Virus record (IMG/VR): IMGVR_UViG_3300047457_001216
Span: 1 to 57,294 of that record
DNA: 57,294 bases
Reading direction: 5' to 3' (one strand)
Source of the DNA: a virus
The notes under the pieces: model-generated
What the model saw: the letters and a program-made list of their open reading frames with translations, nothing else
The model's database searches: none
Told to the model about the DNA's origin: nothing
Part shown: positions 6,297-15,208 of the stretch, in pieces
Numbering within the stretch: the stretch's first letter is position 1
Layout of the letters: every line of letters starts with the position of its first letter
Position numbers and translations under genes: made by a program

Positions 6297-7723
6297 CCTT
6301 ACAGATCAGCCAGAAGCAGTATGAGTTGCTGAGCAGTCCTGCGGACTGGGTGCTGTTCGGTGGCGCTGCGGGTGGGGGGAAATCGTATGCGTTGATGCTG
6401 GACATGCTCAGGCATTGTCAGGGGCCTCACGGGCAGTCGTTGTTCCGTGGGGCGATTTATCGCCAGACGTTCCCGCAGTTGAGTCAGAGTGGTGGTTTGA
6501 TTGACCAGACGAAGCTGATTTATGGTGGTCTGGGTGCGGTTTACAACCACACGGCGAACGAGCATCGGTTCCCGGTGGGCGCGAAGGTGAGTCTGAACAC
6601 TTTGGACCAGCCCAAGAAGCTGCAGGGGTATCTGGGCGCTCAGTTTGACTCATTGGCGATTGATGAGGCGAACCAGTTTGAGCAGAAAGCGGTGCTTTTT
6701 CTGTGGGCGAGGTGTCGAAGTCAGTGCGGGATACGGCCGACGCTGCGGATGACGTCGAATCCGGACCACGACAGTTGGTTGTTTCCGCTGGTATCGTGGT
6801 ATTTGGACGATGAGGGGTACCCGAGACGCGAGTTGAGCGGGAAAATCCGTCATTTTATGGTGAAAGAGGAGCGTTTTCAGTGGTTTGACGAGCCTCAGTA
6901 CGAGGTAAACCCGGAAACGGGGCTGGTGGAGCAGGTGACGAACACGTTTGCGTTCATCCCGGCAAAATTGAGTGACAATCAGGCGTTGCAGAGGAGCGAC
7001 CCGACGTATCGGAAGCGTCTGATGCAGTTGTCGGAGCAGGAGAGGGAGCGGTATTTGGAGGGATGCTGGCTGGCGAGCAGCCGGACGGGTCAGGAGTGGC
7101 CGAGGGAGTGCTTCCAGGACGTGACGGTGACGCGGGATCAGTGGCCTAAGGAGGAGCATGCGGGGGACAGTGTGCGGATGTTCGCGGTGGACCCGAGCAA
7201 GGGGAAGAATGAGAAGTCGGGAGACTATTCGGCGATTGTGTGTCTGACGCAGACGCGGGAGTTGAAGTACGTGGATGCGGATCTGGCGAGGCGGCCGCCG
7301 GGTCAGATTGTGGAGGATTTGTTCCGGTTTTGTGAGGATCCGTTGCATCGGGTGCGGAGTGGGGATCTGGTGGGGATCGAAGCGACGGCGTTTCAGGAGG
7401 TGATGCGGGATCTGGTGTACCAGTATGCTGCGGATCACGGTCAGATGGCGTTGAGTCAGTATTTGTTGAGCGGGAATCCGCTGATACCGGTGAAGGACAT
7501 GCTGAAGAAGGAGATGCGGATCCGGAGGCTCGACGGTCCGATCCGGCGGCGGGAGTTGCGGTTTTTGGACACGCCCGGGACGCTGTTGCTGTTGAGTCAG
7601 TTGCGAAATTTTGACGGGATACCGGCGAGGGGTAAGCACGACGACGGTCCGGATGCGTTGGATCAGTGTCAGCAGTTGCCGTTGGCGCTGCAGCGGTACT
7701 GGGAAGAGATGCGGAAACAGTGA
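6293..7723 (+). CDS. terL: Terminase large subunit, 476 aa
   Basis: DNA-packaging ATPase/nuclease. The ATPase domain shows Walker A GGAAGGGKS (residues 23-31) and Walker B LAIDEA with D124 and E125. The RNase H-like nuclease follows, with FAVDPSKG (D300), GIEAT (E363) and HDDGPDAL (D450, D451, D454), all the acidic residues expected for cleavage. Length is normal for a terminase of this type. GTG 6293 overlaps the upstream stop (GTGA), so translation is probably coupled. The portal gene follows after one small gene. Confidence 0.95.
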   Translation: MTLQISQKQYELLSSPADWVLFGGAAGGGKSYALMLDMLRHCQGPHGQSLFRGAIYRQTFPQLSQSGGLIDQTKLIYGGLGAVYNHTANEHRFPVGAKVSLNTLDQPKKLQGYLGAQFDSLAIDEANQFEQKAVLFLWARCRSQCGIRPTLRMTSNPDHDSWLFPLVSWYLDDEGYPRRELSGKIRHFMVKEERFQWFDEPQYEVNPETGLVEQVTNTFAFIPAKLSDNQALQRSDPTYRKRLMQLSEQERERYLEGCWLASSRTGQEWPRECFQDVTVTRDQWPKEEHAGDSVRMFAVDPSKGKNEKSGDYSAIVCLTQTRELKYVDADLARRPPGQIVEDLFRFCEDPLHRVRSGDLVGIEATAFQEVMRDLVYQYAADHGQMALSQYLLSGNPLIPVKDMLKKEMRIRRLDGPIRRRELRFLDTPGTLLLLSQLRNFDGIPARGKHDDGPDALDQCQQLPLALQRYWEEMRKQ

Positions 7724-7746
7724 GACACAGGCAGAGGGAGTGAGTG

Positions 7747-8013
7747 ATGCCAAGGGGCGGTTGTGCGGGCTGTGGGATACCGAGCCCTGTCGAGGATGCG
7801 TTGACGGTGCTGACGTGGGTGTGTGCGGCGGGGTGGTCGCTGGTGCCTCAGGCGGGGCAGGTGAGTCCTGTGGCTCCGGGGAGCATGACAAGCCGGGCGC
7901 GTCGGGTTGTGCCATTTGCTGCGTCTCGTGATATGCTGCGTGGCTGGGAGACCGGACACGAGAGCATGGGGAGCCTGACAGATGGGTCGTCGCAGGGGTC
8001 GGAGAGAGCCTGA
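7747..8013 (+). CDS. Small hypothetical protein between TerL and portal, 88 aa
   Basis: The ATG follows GAGGGAG at 6-base spacing. The product opens with a CAGCG motif (C-x2-C) and a hydrophobic stretch TVLTWVCAAGWSLV, possibly membrane-associated. Codons in this frame are rich in third-position G, like TerL and portal. A competing frame (GTG 7740 to 7931) would give a Cys/Gly-rich 63-residue protein with poorer codon use. It overlaps the portal start by 32 bases. Function unknown. Confidence 0.45.
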   Translation: MPRGGCAGCGIPSPVEDALTVLTWVCAAGWSLVPQAGQVSPVAPGSMTSRARRVVPFAASRDMLRGWETGHESMGSLTDGSSQGSERA

Positions 8014-9679
8014 GGAGCAGGGTGGCGGGTACGTGGACGCCAGCGAGGGGGCGCGTGGCGCTCGCAGGCAGCGTCCTGAGATTTCGCTGATGGGTGCGTT
8101 GGAGCTGCTGGAGCATCAGAAGGCGATGTTCGCGCGTCAGATTCTGGAGGAGTTGGGGACGGGGTGCGGGCTGTCGGGGGATACGGACGACCGGGACATC
8201 CCGGGGAGCGAGGACCCGTTCGAGAACGCGACGATCGACGACATCCGGGACCTGCTGGACCGTGGGGAGCAGGCGGCCGCGACTCCGTGGGGCAAGAATG
8301 CGTGGCGGAACCGGGCGTGTTATATCGCGGGGCCTCAGGGGCACCGGTATGTCGTGAAGCCTGCATCGGAGACGGGATCGTCGGCTGGTGAGTCTGTGGT
8401 GCGGGTGCAGGAGTATTTGAAGCAGTGGATGGCCAGTTCGGCTTCGGGGTACTGGTCGAGCCGGCAGCAGGAAGTTTGCCGGCGGTTGGACGAGCACGGT
8501 GAGTGTCTGGACCTGCTGTATTACGAGCCGGGGAAGCCGTTGCGGCTGAGTTTTGTGGAGCCGAGCGACCTGGACGAGGATCCGAGGAGTCGGTATCAGC
8601 CGGACACGGGTGACGAGCCGTTCGTGGATATTCTGGGGATCCGGCGGACGAACGACGTGCTGTACCGGCCGGTGGCGTACTACGTGTCGACGGTGAGCGA
8701 CTCGGTGAGTGGCCAGTGGCTGGGTGATCTGGAGTACCACAAGGCGGAGAAACTGGAGCCGGCGGATTTCACGGCGTTCAGTCCGGCGACTCGGTGTGTG
8801 GTGCAGTACCGTCGCAGGAACGTGGTGAGCGTTAAGCCGAGGGGTCTGTCGCTGTTCTGGGACGTGCGTGAGGAGCTGCGGTGGGCGAAGGTGCTGCTGG
8901 GCAACCTGATGCGGGTGAGTGCGTTTCAGGCGGCGTTTGGAGCGATCCGGACGATCAACACATCGGCAGGGGCCGATGCGGTGAAGGCGCATTTGCAGAG
9001 CCAGAACAGTGGGGCGGCGGGTCAGCCTGCGGAGCGGATGGAGTTTCCGAGCCCGAGCGTGGTGACGGTGCCATCGAGCGTGAAGTACGAGTTCCCGGAG
9101 ACGGGGGCTGGTGTAACGAACCACGCGGAGGTGGAGTTGCTGTTGCTGCGTGCGGTGGCTGCGGGGCTGCAGTTGCCGGAGTTCATGTTGACCGCGAACG
9201 TCAGCGAGGGGAATTTCGCGAGTACGCTGGTGAGCGAGGGCCCGTTTCACAAGGTGATTGTGGCGGATCAGGGTCAGATGGTGATCGAGGACCTTCGTCT
9301 GGTGTGGGAGGCGTTGGTTTGGGGTGCGTTGGAGGATCCGGAGAGCGGGATTACGGTGGCGGACCTGCAGGCGGTGACGATCGAGGCGAAGCCTCCGAGC
9401 GTGCAGACTCGGAACCGGAAGGAGGACTGGGATATCCACTTTGAGGCGTGGAAGGCCGGCCGGATCAGTGCGAAGACGCTGAATGCGAGTCAGGGGTGGG
9501 AGTACGACGAGGAGCAGGAGCAGCGTCGTGCGGAGGATGGTGAGTTGGAGCCTCCGATGACGGAGCATCCGCAGACACCGGGCGTGACGGGCCCTGATGC
9601 GCAGCGGCAATCAGATCCGTTGAAGGAGCGGGGTGTGATGGCTGGCGACCCGGGGCGACAGGTTCCGGGACAGTCTTGA
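7982..9679 (+). CDS. Portal protein, 565 aa
   Basis: Probably the dodecameric portal at the packaging vertex. Support is position (after TerL, before the protease), length, and portal-like segments. These include a helical N-terminus after a basic tail, a QYRRRNVVSVKPRGLSLFWD block, a long wing/stem helix region (VREELRWAKVLLGNLMRVSA), and a C-terminal SVQTRNRKEDWDIHFEAWKA plus Asp/Glu-rich tail. No catalytic motif is expected. The homology is by architecture; sequence identity to a named portal family was not verified. Confidence 0.85.
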   Translation: MGRRRGRREPEEQGGGYVDASEGARGARRQRPEISLMGALELLEHQKAMFARQILEELGTGCGLSGDTDDRDIPGSEDPFENATIDDIRDLLDRGEQAAATPWGKNAWRNRACYIAGPQGHRYVVKPASETGSSAGESVVRVQEYLKQWMASSASGYWSSRQQEVCRRLDEHGECLDLLYYEPGKPLRLSFVEPSDLDEDPRSRYQPDTGDEPFVDILGIRRTNDVLYRPVAYYVSTVSDSVSGQWLGDLEYHKAEKLEPADFTAFSPATRCVVQYRRRNVVSVKPRGLSLFWDVREELRWAKVLLGNLMRVSAFQAAFGAIRTINTSAGADAVKAHLQSQNSGAAGQPAERMEFPSPSVVTVPSSVKYEFPETGAGVTNHAEVELLLLRAVAAGLQLPEFMLTANVSEGNFASTLVSEGPFHKVIVADQGQMVIEDLRLVWEALVWGALEDPESGITVADLQAVTIEAKPPSVQTRNRKEDWDIHFEAWKAGRISAKTLNASQGWEYDEEQEQRRAEDGELEPPMTEHPQTPGVTGPDAQRQSDPLKERGVMAGDPGRQVPGQS

Positions 9680-9749
9680 GAAGATTTTTTGTCGAAAATC
9701 AATGGGCTTTGGTTTTGGCAATCGTGATTGATTAGATTGTGAGGGACAG

Positions 9750-9923
9750 ATGTGCCTGTGTCATAGACGGAGATCAGCGGCTGCTCGTGCGGCTGAGGCT
9801 GCTCGTGCGGCGGCCCAGGCTCAGGAACAGCAGCAGGCTGCGGTGGTGCCTGAGTCTGTTGAGTCGGTGGTTGCGGTATCGGAATCTGAGGTTACTGATG
9901 TCGAAAAGTCAGAAACAGTCTGA
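9750..9923 (+). CDS. Small Ala/Gln-rich helical protein, 57 aa
   Basis: ATG 9750 has GAGGGA at 9741. The product starts MCLCHRRRSAAARAAEAARA, continues Ala/Gln-rich, and ends with a Val/Glu/Ser tail. Small proteins beginning MC followed by Ala-rich helices often sit next to portal genes. It overlaps the protease start at 9898 by 26 bases. The alternative, that this stretch encodes an Arg/Leu-rich extension of the protease, is unlikely because that frame has implausible composition. Confidence 0.5.
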   Translation: MCLCHRRRSAAARAAEAARAAAQAQEQQQAAVVPESVESVVAVSESEVTDVEKSETV

Positions 9924-10845
9924 GTCGGTGCTGGAGAGCGATGCGTTCGAGCATGATGATTTCGAGCAGGTATCGACTGCGGAAGGCGTGACTGAGAGCA
10001 TTGTGGTCAAAGGCGTGAAGTTGTTGGGGTTGCGGAGCAAGAACCGGCGGAATTACGACACGGACGGTGTGCGGAGGTCGGCGAGCGATAAGTTGGTTGG
10101 TGCTCCGATCTTCATCAATCACCCAGCGGACCCGAGTCAGCCTCGCAGTTACAAGGATCAGTTTGGTGTTGTGGAATCTCATGAGTACCGGCCCGGGAAG
10201 GGGCATTTTGGTACGATCAAGGTGAATCCGCATCACTCTGAGGCGAAGCGATTTCTGTGGGATGTGAAAAACAACCCGCGAGCGATGGGGATGAGCATCA
10301 ACGCTGTGATTCGACCGGGTAAGGCGGATCGGAGCGGCGATGTGGTGGTTGAAGAGTTGCTGGATGTGCGGTCGGTCGACGTGGTGACACGTCCAGGCAC
10401 TGCGAGTGGTATTTTCGAACAAGAGGAGAAGACTGTGTCTGAACTGACTGCTCAGGAAGCTGCGGATCTGCGTAAGGCGTTGGATGAGGCTCAGGCTCAG
10501 GCGAAGGCGGCTGTTGCTGCTCTGGAGCAGGAGCGTGCGATTCGTGAGAAGGCCGAGAAGAAGGCTAAGCTCACGGCGTCTGTTGCCAAGGCTGTCGAGG
10601 GGACTCCGCTGTCTGATCTGCAGGAGCGGATTGTTGAGTGTGCCTGCCAGATGGCGGATCCTGCTGAGTTTGAGAAGCTGGTTGGTGATGTGGGTGCGTT
10701 GTTCGTCGATGACGGCAAGGACATCACGGCTGCCAAGGAGCAGGATGAGGGTGACGCCGGGAAGCGTGCTCCGCAGGTCGGCAATCGTGGGCAGAAGGGC
10801 AATTACGGCGGCCTGCGGTCGACGTTGGGATTGAAGGCTCGCTGA
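9898..10845 (+). CDS. Putative prohead protease-scaffold protein, 315 aa
   Basis: Residues 30-175 fit a prohead serine protease: FINHP with H75, GMSI with S133, and VRSVDVVTRPGTASGIF with a conserved Asp near 161. Residues about 180-265 are a Lys/Glu/Ala coiled coil typical of scaffolding. The C-terminus is Gly/Arg-rich (GNRGQKGNYGG) and could bind capsid. A fused protease-scaffold between portal and capsid is a common arrangement. The ATG at 9898 is chosen over a GTG at 9739 because the intervening frame encodes the small helical protein. Confidence 0.7.
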   Translation: MSKSQKQSESVLESDAFEHDDFEQVSTAEGVTESIVVKGVKLLGLRSKNRRNYDTDGVRRSASDKLVGAPIFINHPADPSQPRSYKDQFGVVESHEYRPGKGHFGTIKVNPHHSEAKRFLWDVKNNPRAMGMSINAVIRPGKADRSGDVVVEELLDVRSVDVVTRPGTASGIFEQEEKTVSELTAQEAADLRKALDEAQAQAKAAVAALEQERAIREKAEKKAKLTASVAKAVEGTPLSDLQERIVECACQMADPAEFEKLVGDVGALFVDDGKDITAAKEQDEGDAGKRAPQVGNRGQKGNYGGLRSTLGLKAR

Positions 10846-10889
10846 GTTTTCGTGCTGGTCGTTTCTGTGTGATTTGATGGAGAGAAGAG

Positions 10890-11417
10890 ATGCCTCAGTG
10901 TTTGGATTGCATGTACCAGCAGGGGAACTTCGGCAACGGCGTGATCGACACGGAGTCGATGGCTGCCCCGTCGCCTGCTGTTGATATTTGCGAGGGTGAT
11001 TTTCTGGTGGCTGACACCAGCGCGACGGGCGTGACGGAAGCGAAGTTGCTGTCTGCATTCACGTGGACAACTGACCTTGCGACCACGCGAACGAATGCGA
11101 AGGCGGCGTTCCGTGGCGTGAGTGCTCAGGAGTACGGGACGGAAGAGTGCATCACGCAGGAAGATTGCCTGCCGTTCTGGCGGTACAACAAAGGCAACGG
11201 CTTCCGTCGGTCGTATCTGATTGCGGGTGCCACTGGTGCTTTGGAGCCGACGACGTTCCAGCAGGGCCAGTTGTTCACGTTCGCGAAGAACCCGAGCAGC
11301 AATGCTCTGGTGAACAGCAAGATCGTGAAGACCAGTGATACTTCTGTTGCGGTGTTCCGTGCGGTAAGTGACAGCGGTCCGGACAACGTGAGCCGGGCGA
11401 CCGTCGAGTTTTACTGA
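10890..11417 (+). CDS. Putative head decoration protein, 175 aa
   Basis: ATG with a GGAGAGAAGAG ribosome site. The product starts with MPQCLDCMYQQGNFGNG and has several Cys (C4, C7 and later EECITQEDC). It is beta-rich and predicted soluble. Its place between the protease and the major capsid gene, and the compact size, fit a capsid-stabilising or decoration protein. No sequence family recognised, so this is inference from position. Confidence 0.5.
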   Translation: MPQCLDCMYQQGNFGNGVIDTESMAAPSPAVDICEGDFLVADTSATGVTEAKLLSAFTWTTDLATTRTNAKAAFRGVSAQEYGTEECITQEDCLPFWRYNKGNGFRRSYLIAGATGALEPTTFQQGQLFTFAKNPSSNALVNSKIVKTSDTSVAVFRAVSDSGPDNVSRATVEFY

Positions 11418-11461
11418 GTTTCTGGTTTGGTCTCTGATTGGATTGTTTTGGGAGAGTGAAG

Positions 11462-12691
11462 ATGTCGAAAAAAGGGCCGAACCGCGCGGTGACTCAGCAG
11501 ATTCTGCGAGACCACAAGAAGCACGGTGATGCGGTGTTCGAGGAGCTGGATGACATTCTGGAGGCTGGCGAGATCCAGGCGACGGAACTGGACCTCGTGT
11601 CGTGCCTTGAGCACGACTTCGGTGTGGGTTACCGTCGCGACGTGATGACGATGGGTGACGACGCGATGGAAGCGATCATCACCAGTGGTACCTTCAACAA
11701 AATGGTGCCGAAGATCATCCGGACGGCGTTGGCGGAGCAGCCGAAGGAACAGTATTTCCTGCTGAACCGAGTGACGATCGAGACCCGTGGCGAGTGCGAG
11801 GACGGGTACGAGGATCACGGAGTGTTCTCGGATCCCCAGGCTGACGAGATCTGCGAGCTGCAGAAGCCTCCGATGTTCGGCGTTGCGACCGACTTCATGA
11901 CGCACCCGAAGGGCAAGCAGTACGGCTTGGGATTTGCGTTCACTCGTGAGGCGGTGTGCCGCGATCCGAACAACTTCATCCAGCAGCAGATCCCGAAGAT
12001 CGGTGATGCTCACAACGAGAAGTTCGAGAACCAGTTGCTCGACCTTTTTGTTGGCTACACCAACACGTACAACCGCAGCGGGACGGATTACGACACCTAC
12101 TATGCTGCCGATGGCACGTCGACTCCGTTCGGCGACGGCAGTGGCGGCCCGTGGGTGAATGCTCAGGCGAACGACCTGACCTGTCCTGCGGATTTTCAGT
12201 CAGCGCGTAACCTGTTCTACGACTTCCGCGACATGGTTCACGGTCGTCCGATCCCTGTTCCGATGACTGGCCTAAGCGTGGTGACGAGCCCGCAGAAAGC
12301 CGATGCTGTGCGTCCGAAGTTGCTGGCGACTGCGATTGAGGACGACGTGACGTGCAACGGTGGCGACACGGTGAAATATATCATGACGGCCCAGGTTGCG
12401 AACCAGATGATGTTCGATCTGCTGTCCTATCAGCGACTGGTCGACCGGATTGCACTGCGGTGGGGCGTGACGGCCGAGGAGGCCCGGAACTGGTGGTGGT
12501 TGGGGAACATCCCCGAGTTCATGTCGTGGGTGTACAACATCCGGCCGACAGTGACTCGGTGCCCGCAGGATGCGGAGTCGTGTCAGCGACGGATTGTGGC
12601 TCAGTACACCAGCCTGTCGAAGGGATACGGGTACATTCGCAACCCGTATCGCGGGATGTGGTTCACACCGGTGGAAGAGAGCGGTAGCTGA
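11462..12691 (+). CDS. Major capsid protein, 409 aa
   Basis: Probably an HK97-fold shell protein. It is the longest gene between the protease and the connector genes, its length is typical, and it is followed immediately by a strong terminator. The N-terminal 50 residues are charged and helical, as in HK97-type N-arms. Segments such as YGLGFAFTREAVCRDPNNF, YIMTAQVANQMMFDLL and the C-terminal YTSLSKGYGYIRNPYRGMWF fit P-domain and A-domain strands. It has eight Cys, unusually many. ATG 11462 has GGGAGAG upstream. The role is inferred from gene order. Confidence 0.75.
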   Translation: MSKKGPNRAVTQQILRDHKKHGDAVFEELDDILEAGEIQATELDLVSCLEHDFGVGYRRDVMTMGDDAMEAIITSGTFNKMVPKIIRTALAEQPKEQYFLLNRVTIETRGECEDGYEDHGVFSDPQADEICELQKPPMFGVATDFMTHPKGKQYGLGFAFTREAVCRDPNNFIQQQIPKIGDAHNEKFENQLLDLFVGYTNTYNRSGTDYDTYYAADGTSTPFGDGSGGPWVNAQANDLTCPADFQSARNLFYDFRDMVHGRPIPVPMTGLSVVTSPQKADAVRPKLLATAIEDDVTCNGGDTVKYIMTAQVANQMMFDLLSYQRLVDRIALRWGVTAEEARNWWWLGNIPEFMSWVYNIRPTVTRCPQDAESCQRRIVAQYTSLSKGYGYIRNPYRGMWFTPVEESGS

Positions 12692-12724
12692 GATTTGCGA
12701 GAGATCGCAGATTGAGAGAGAATG

Positions 12725-12760
12725 AAACCGTCCGGATTGACCCGGACGGTTTTATTTTTT
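12725..12760 (+). terminator. Rho-independent terminator after the capsid gene
   Basis: ACCGTCCGG (12727-12735) pairs with CCGGACGGT (12742-12750), extended by two A-T pairs, and is followed by TTTATTTTTT. It ends the head transcript, or partly reduces expression of downstream tail genes. Confidence 0.9.
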
Positions 12761-12779
12761 GTGGCTGCTGGAGGATAAT

Positions 12780-13061
12780 ATGGCAGGCAAGAGTTCGATT
12801 TGGGCGATTCGGATGCCGGGTGGTCCAACAAAGATCGTGATGAGTGATGTGGCGATTACTGAGGCGAAGGCGAAGACCGAATACCGTGCGTCGTTGCCGA
12901 AGACGGTGGCATCGACGTCTGACCGGGACAAGAGTGTTGAGTGGCCGCTGGTCGAGGCGATCGACGAGCAGACACTGACGAACAAGTACAGCAATTTTCT
13001 GCATCCGCATTCTTCGACTGGTAGGTCGCAGTTTGTGGTGGATCTGCGTAAGCCGAAGTGA
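12780..13061 (+). CDS. Hypothetical protein after capsid, 93 aa
   Basis: ATG 12780 with GGAGGATAAT upstream. It is a small basic protein (MAGKSSIWAIRMPGGPTKIV...) with no Cys, unlike its neighbours, and ends FVVDLRKPK. It sits directly after the terminator that follows the capsid gene. A head-completion or capsid-associated role is possible from position only. Confidence 0.6.
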   Translation: MAGKSSIWAIRMPGGPTKIVMSDVAITEAKAKTEYRASLPKTVASTSDRDKSVEWPLVEAIDEQTLTNKYSNFLHPHSSTGRSQFVVDLRKPK

Positions 13062-13068
13062 GGTTGCC

Positions 13069-13383
13069 ATGTCCTGTCTGAGTTGTGCTGAGCTGGAATC
13101 GAAGATCTGTGAGCTGGCAGAGAGTCTCACGAGCGGCGAGGCCTGCGGTGGCATCACCAGTCAGGGCGGCGTGACCGTCGACACCCGTGAGCAGATTATC
13201 CAGAAGCAGCGAGTTCTGGAGACATACCGGCAGATGTGGACGGACAAGCGGTGTGGCGAGCAGAACGATGCGGGGCTGTATGAGTTCATTCATACGGCCT
13301 GTGTCACTCCAGCGACCTGCACAGGGCGGTCCTGTCGTGGTTCGAGGGCCAGTCAGCGGTCGACGCGGAGATACCGGCGATGA
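13069..13383 (+). CDS. Cys-rich connector-region protein, 104 aa
   Basis: It starts MSCLSCAELESKICELAESL and has eight Cys in 104 residues, a central helix (REQIIQKQRVLETYRQMW) and a basic Arg/Ser tail. The stop overlaps the next start (ATGA at 13380). Position fits a head-tail adaptor or neck component, but no family is recognised. The Arg/Ser-rich last 20 residues overlap no other gene. Confidence 0.55.
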   Translation: MSCLSCAELESKICELAESLTSGEACGGITSQGGVTVDTREQIIQKQRVLETYRQMWTDKRCGEQNDAGLYEFIHTACVTPATCTGRSCRGSRASQRSTRRYRR

Positions 13384-14027
13384 GTGAGGGGTGCTGTCCG
13401 GAGGTGCCGTGCGGTTGCCAGCAGTGGCTGGAGTCGTTCTGCGACTTCGAGACTGTCACGCACACGTACTGCGGCACTGAGACGACGTTCGAGAAGTGCA
13501 AGAGTTACCCGATGCAGACGGAACTGGTGCGTCCGGATGCGGGGATACACCAGCAGGACCGGATGTTTTTCGTGAGCCGGCAGGAGCAGGACGTTGGGAG
13601 TGCTCCGGGGGCTGTGATCGAGACGGCGGACGGGGAGCACTGGCAGGTGTACGCTGCGGAGTACCTGCAGGCGTTCTGTGTGTGGAAGTTGTGGGGGCGG
13701 AACGTGGCGACGTGCTTCAGCCTGACGAACCGTCTGGACATCTGGGATGCGACTGGGTGTGAGTCTGACTGTCAGTCGGTAAAGATGCAGAGGGTTGGGA
13801 CTGTGCGAGGCAAGATCCTGCCTGTTGCTGGTCAGCGGTCTGGGACGCGGAATTCTGACGACATGCGGGTGCGGTGGCAGTGTTCGGTGGAGCGGTGGAC
13901 AGTTGGTCCGTATCCGCTGGCGCATCACAGGATATCGAGCAGTCAGGGGATATTCCGGGTGGTGAGCTTCCAGGACGGCGGCCCGTATGTGCCGTTCACG
14001 ATGGTTCTGGAGCTGATGGATGTTTAG
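13380..14027 (+). CDS. Putative head-tail connector protein, 215 aa
   Basis: Twelve Cys, including GCCPEVPCGC at residues 4-13. Beta-rich middle (GAVIETADGEHWQVYAAEYL) and a C-terminal RVVSFQDGGPYVPFTMVLEL. This resembles a head-closure or stopper-like fold by position and size, but no family is recognised. The start overlaps the previous stop and the end overlaps the next gene by 8 bases. Confidence 0.55.
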   Translation: MSEGCCPEVPCGCQQWLESFCDFETVTHTYCGTETTFEKCKSYPMQTELVRPDAGIHQQDRMFFVSRQEQDVGSAPGAVIETADGEHWQVYAAEYLQAFCVWKLWGRNVATCFSLTNRLDIWDATGCESDCQSVKMQRVGTVRGKILPVAGQRSGTRNSDDMRVRWQCSVERWTVGPYPLAHHRISSSQGIFRVVSFQDGGPYVPFTMVLELMDV

Positions 14028-14637
14028 CCTGCGGCTGGCTGATGCTGATGCGGATTACGAGGCTCCGTTCAGGGAGGCGGCTGGGGATGTCTGCTCCAGC
14101 CTTGCGTTTTCGCTTGCGCAAAAGTATCGCGAGTATTTGCTGAAACCGGACGCTCCTCCGCATAGCACTCCGTTTACGATCCCGCATGCTTACAACGGCT
14201 GGAAACCCGGGGGATTTTATTGGGCAGGAGATGCTGACAGTTTGTCTGATGGCGGCGACCTGAGCGATGAGGCGTGGTTGTTTGGCGATGTGTCTGGCGT
14301 GGCTCCTCGACAGCCACCGCCGATGCTGGAAAGCCACAGGAACAATACTGTTGCCGGCGGCAACATCATGGGCGTGCCGTTTGCCGAGGATCAAACCGTC
14401 AGTTTGGCGAATTACATTGAGTCAGAGTATTCTGGTGACTGGGAGAAGGGCTATTATGTGGGGATGTCTCCGAGTCACGTCTCTGGGCGTGACAACAACT
14501 ATCTGGTTCTGTTGGATCAGGGGTTGATTCCTGGGATTGCTCCGCGACCGTGGATTGAAGTGATTTTTGATTTTGAGCGTCGCGAATTGCTGGCGGCTGC
14601 ATTGCAGCCACAGGATGCTTCGCCTTTTGGAGGCTGA
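14020..14637 (+). CDS. Putative neck/tail-completion protein, 205 aa
   Basis: Starts MFSLRLADADADYEAPFREA. A long central part is rich in Pro/Gly and aromatics (PPHSTPFTIPHAYNGWKPGG), and the C-terminus is helical (WIEVIFDFERRELLAAAL). Only one Cys, unlike its neighbours. Coupled by overlap to the previous gene. Position between connector and tail-tube genes suggests a neck protein, but function is not recognised. Confidence 0.5.
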   Translation: MFSLRLADADADYEAPFREAAGDVCSSLAFSLAQKYREYLLKPDAPPHSTPFTIPHAYNGWKPGGFYWAGDADSLSDGGDLSDEAWLFGDVSGVAPRQPPPMLESHRNNTVAGGNIMGVPFAEDQTVSLANYIESEYSGDWEKGYYVGMSPSHVSGRDNNYLVLLDQGLIPGIAPRPWIEVIFDFERRELLAAALQPQDASPFGG

Positions 14638-14642
14638 CAGGA

Positions 14643-14780
14643 ATGCACCGGTACAAAATCTATGGCGTTGGCAGTGTGATGGAGTTCGACGCGGTGAGCC
14701 CGGAGGTGGCTGAGGCGATGCTGATCGAAGAGATCCCGCAGTTGCGTGTCGAGCAGATGGTGACCCGGAGGGTCCGATGA
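14643..14780 (+). CDS. Hypothetical very small protein, 45 aa
   Basis: ATG 14643 with GGAGGCTGACAGGA upstream. The product begins MHRYKIYGVGSVMEFDAVSP and ends with a helix and MVTRRVR. The stop overlaps the next start (ATGA at 14777). Strong ribosome site and coupling support expression. Function unknown. Confidence 0.55.
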   Translation: MHRYKIYGVGSVMEFDAVSPEVAEAMLIEEIPQLRVEQMVTRRVR

Positions 14781-15196
14781 CCTGTTGCGTCGAGGATGCG
14801 TGGGTTGATGCGTTGCGGGCTCTGGACTGCACTCCGGTGAAGTCTGAGGGCCATTTCGTGCTGCAGCGGTCGGGCTCCGAGATCGTGCCGTATGTGGTGG
14901 TCAGCAGTGCGATTTCGAGTGGCCTGCGGACGACGGACACGGTGCAGCGGATCCAGAGTGTGAGCCTGCGCGGGTATTTCAGCGTCGACCGGATTCAGGA
15001 TGCCAGGGAGTGGCAGGGGCTGGTTGAGGCGTTGCTGACGTGCAAGCGGTGCGTGCCTCTTGGAGACTGTGGCTGTTTTTGTGTACGATCCGTCGGTCCA
15101 TCGCAGATGACCCCGGTGGGGACGCTGCTGAGCGTGTTTGTGACTGTCACAGGGAGTTTTATGCCGACCGAGGAGACGTCCGGGTCTGGCACATGA
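14777..15196 (+). CDS. Putative tail terminator/minor tail protein, 139 aa
   Basis: Starts MTCCVEDAWVDALRALDCTP and has eight Cys, with a cluster LLTCKRCVPLGDCGCFCVRS at about 93-112. The beta-rich C-terminus (GTLLSVFVTVTGSF) fits the small alpha/beta tail terminator fold found just before the tail-tube gene. Assignment is from position and size. Confidence 0.5.
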   Translation: MTCCVEDAWVDALRALDCTPVKSEGHFVLQRSGSEIVPYVVVSSAISSGLRTTDTVQRIQSVSLRGYFSVDRIQDAREWQGLVEALLTCKRCVPLGDCGCFCVRSVGPSQMTPVGTLLSVFVTVTGSFMPTEETSGSGT

Positions 15197-15208
15197 GGAG
15201 ATATTGAG

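Noticed and set aside
7740-7931. Alternative 63-residue Cys/Gly-rich protein between TerL and portal
   Set aside because: Its codon use is poorer than that of the overlapping frame at 7747, though its start also has a ribosome site; it cannot be fully excluded.
6650-9610. 986-codon open frame on the minus strand
   Set aside because: It is antisense to TerL and portal and exists because the sense strand is G-rich and lacks codons that give antisense stops. It encodes an Arg/Leu/Pro/His-rich product with no domain.
9892-11058. 388-codon minus-strand open frame
   Set aside because: Antisense to the protease-scaffold and decoration genes, with low-complexity basic product.
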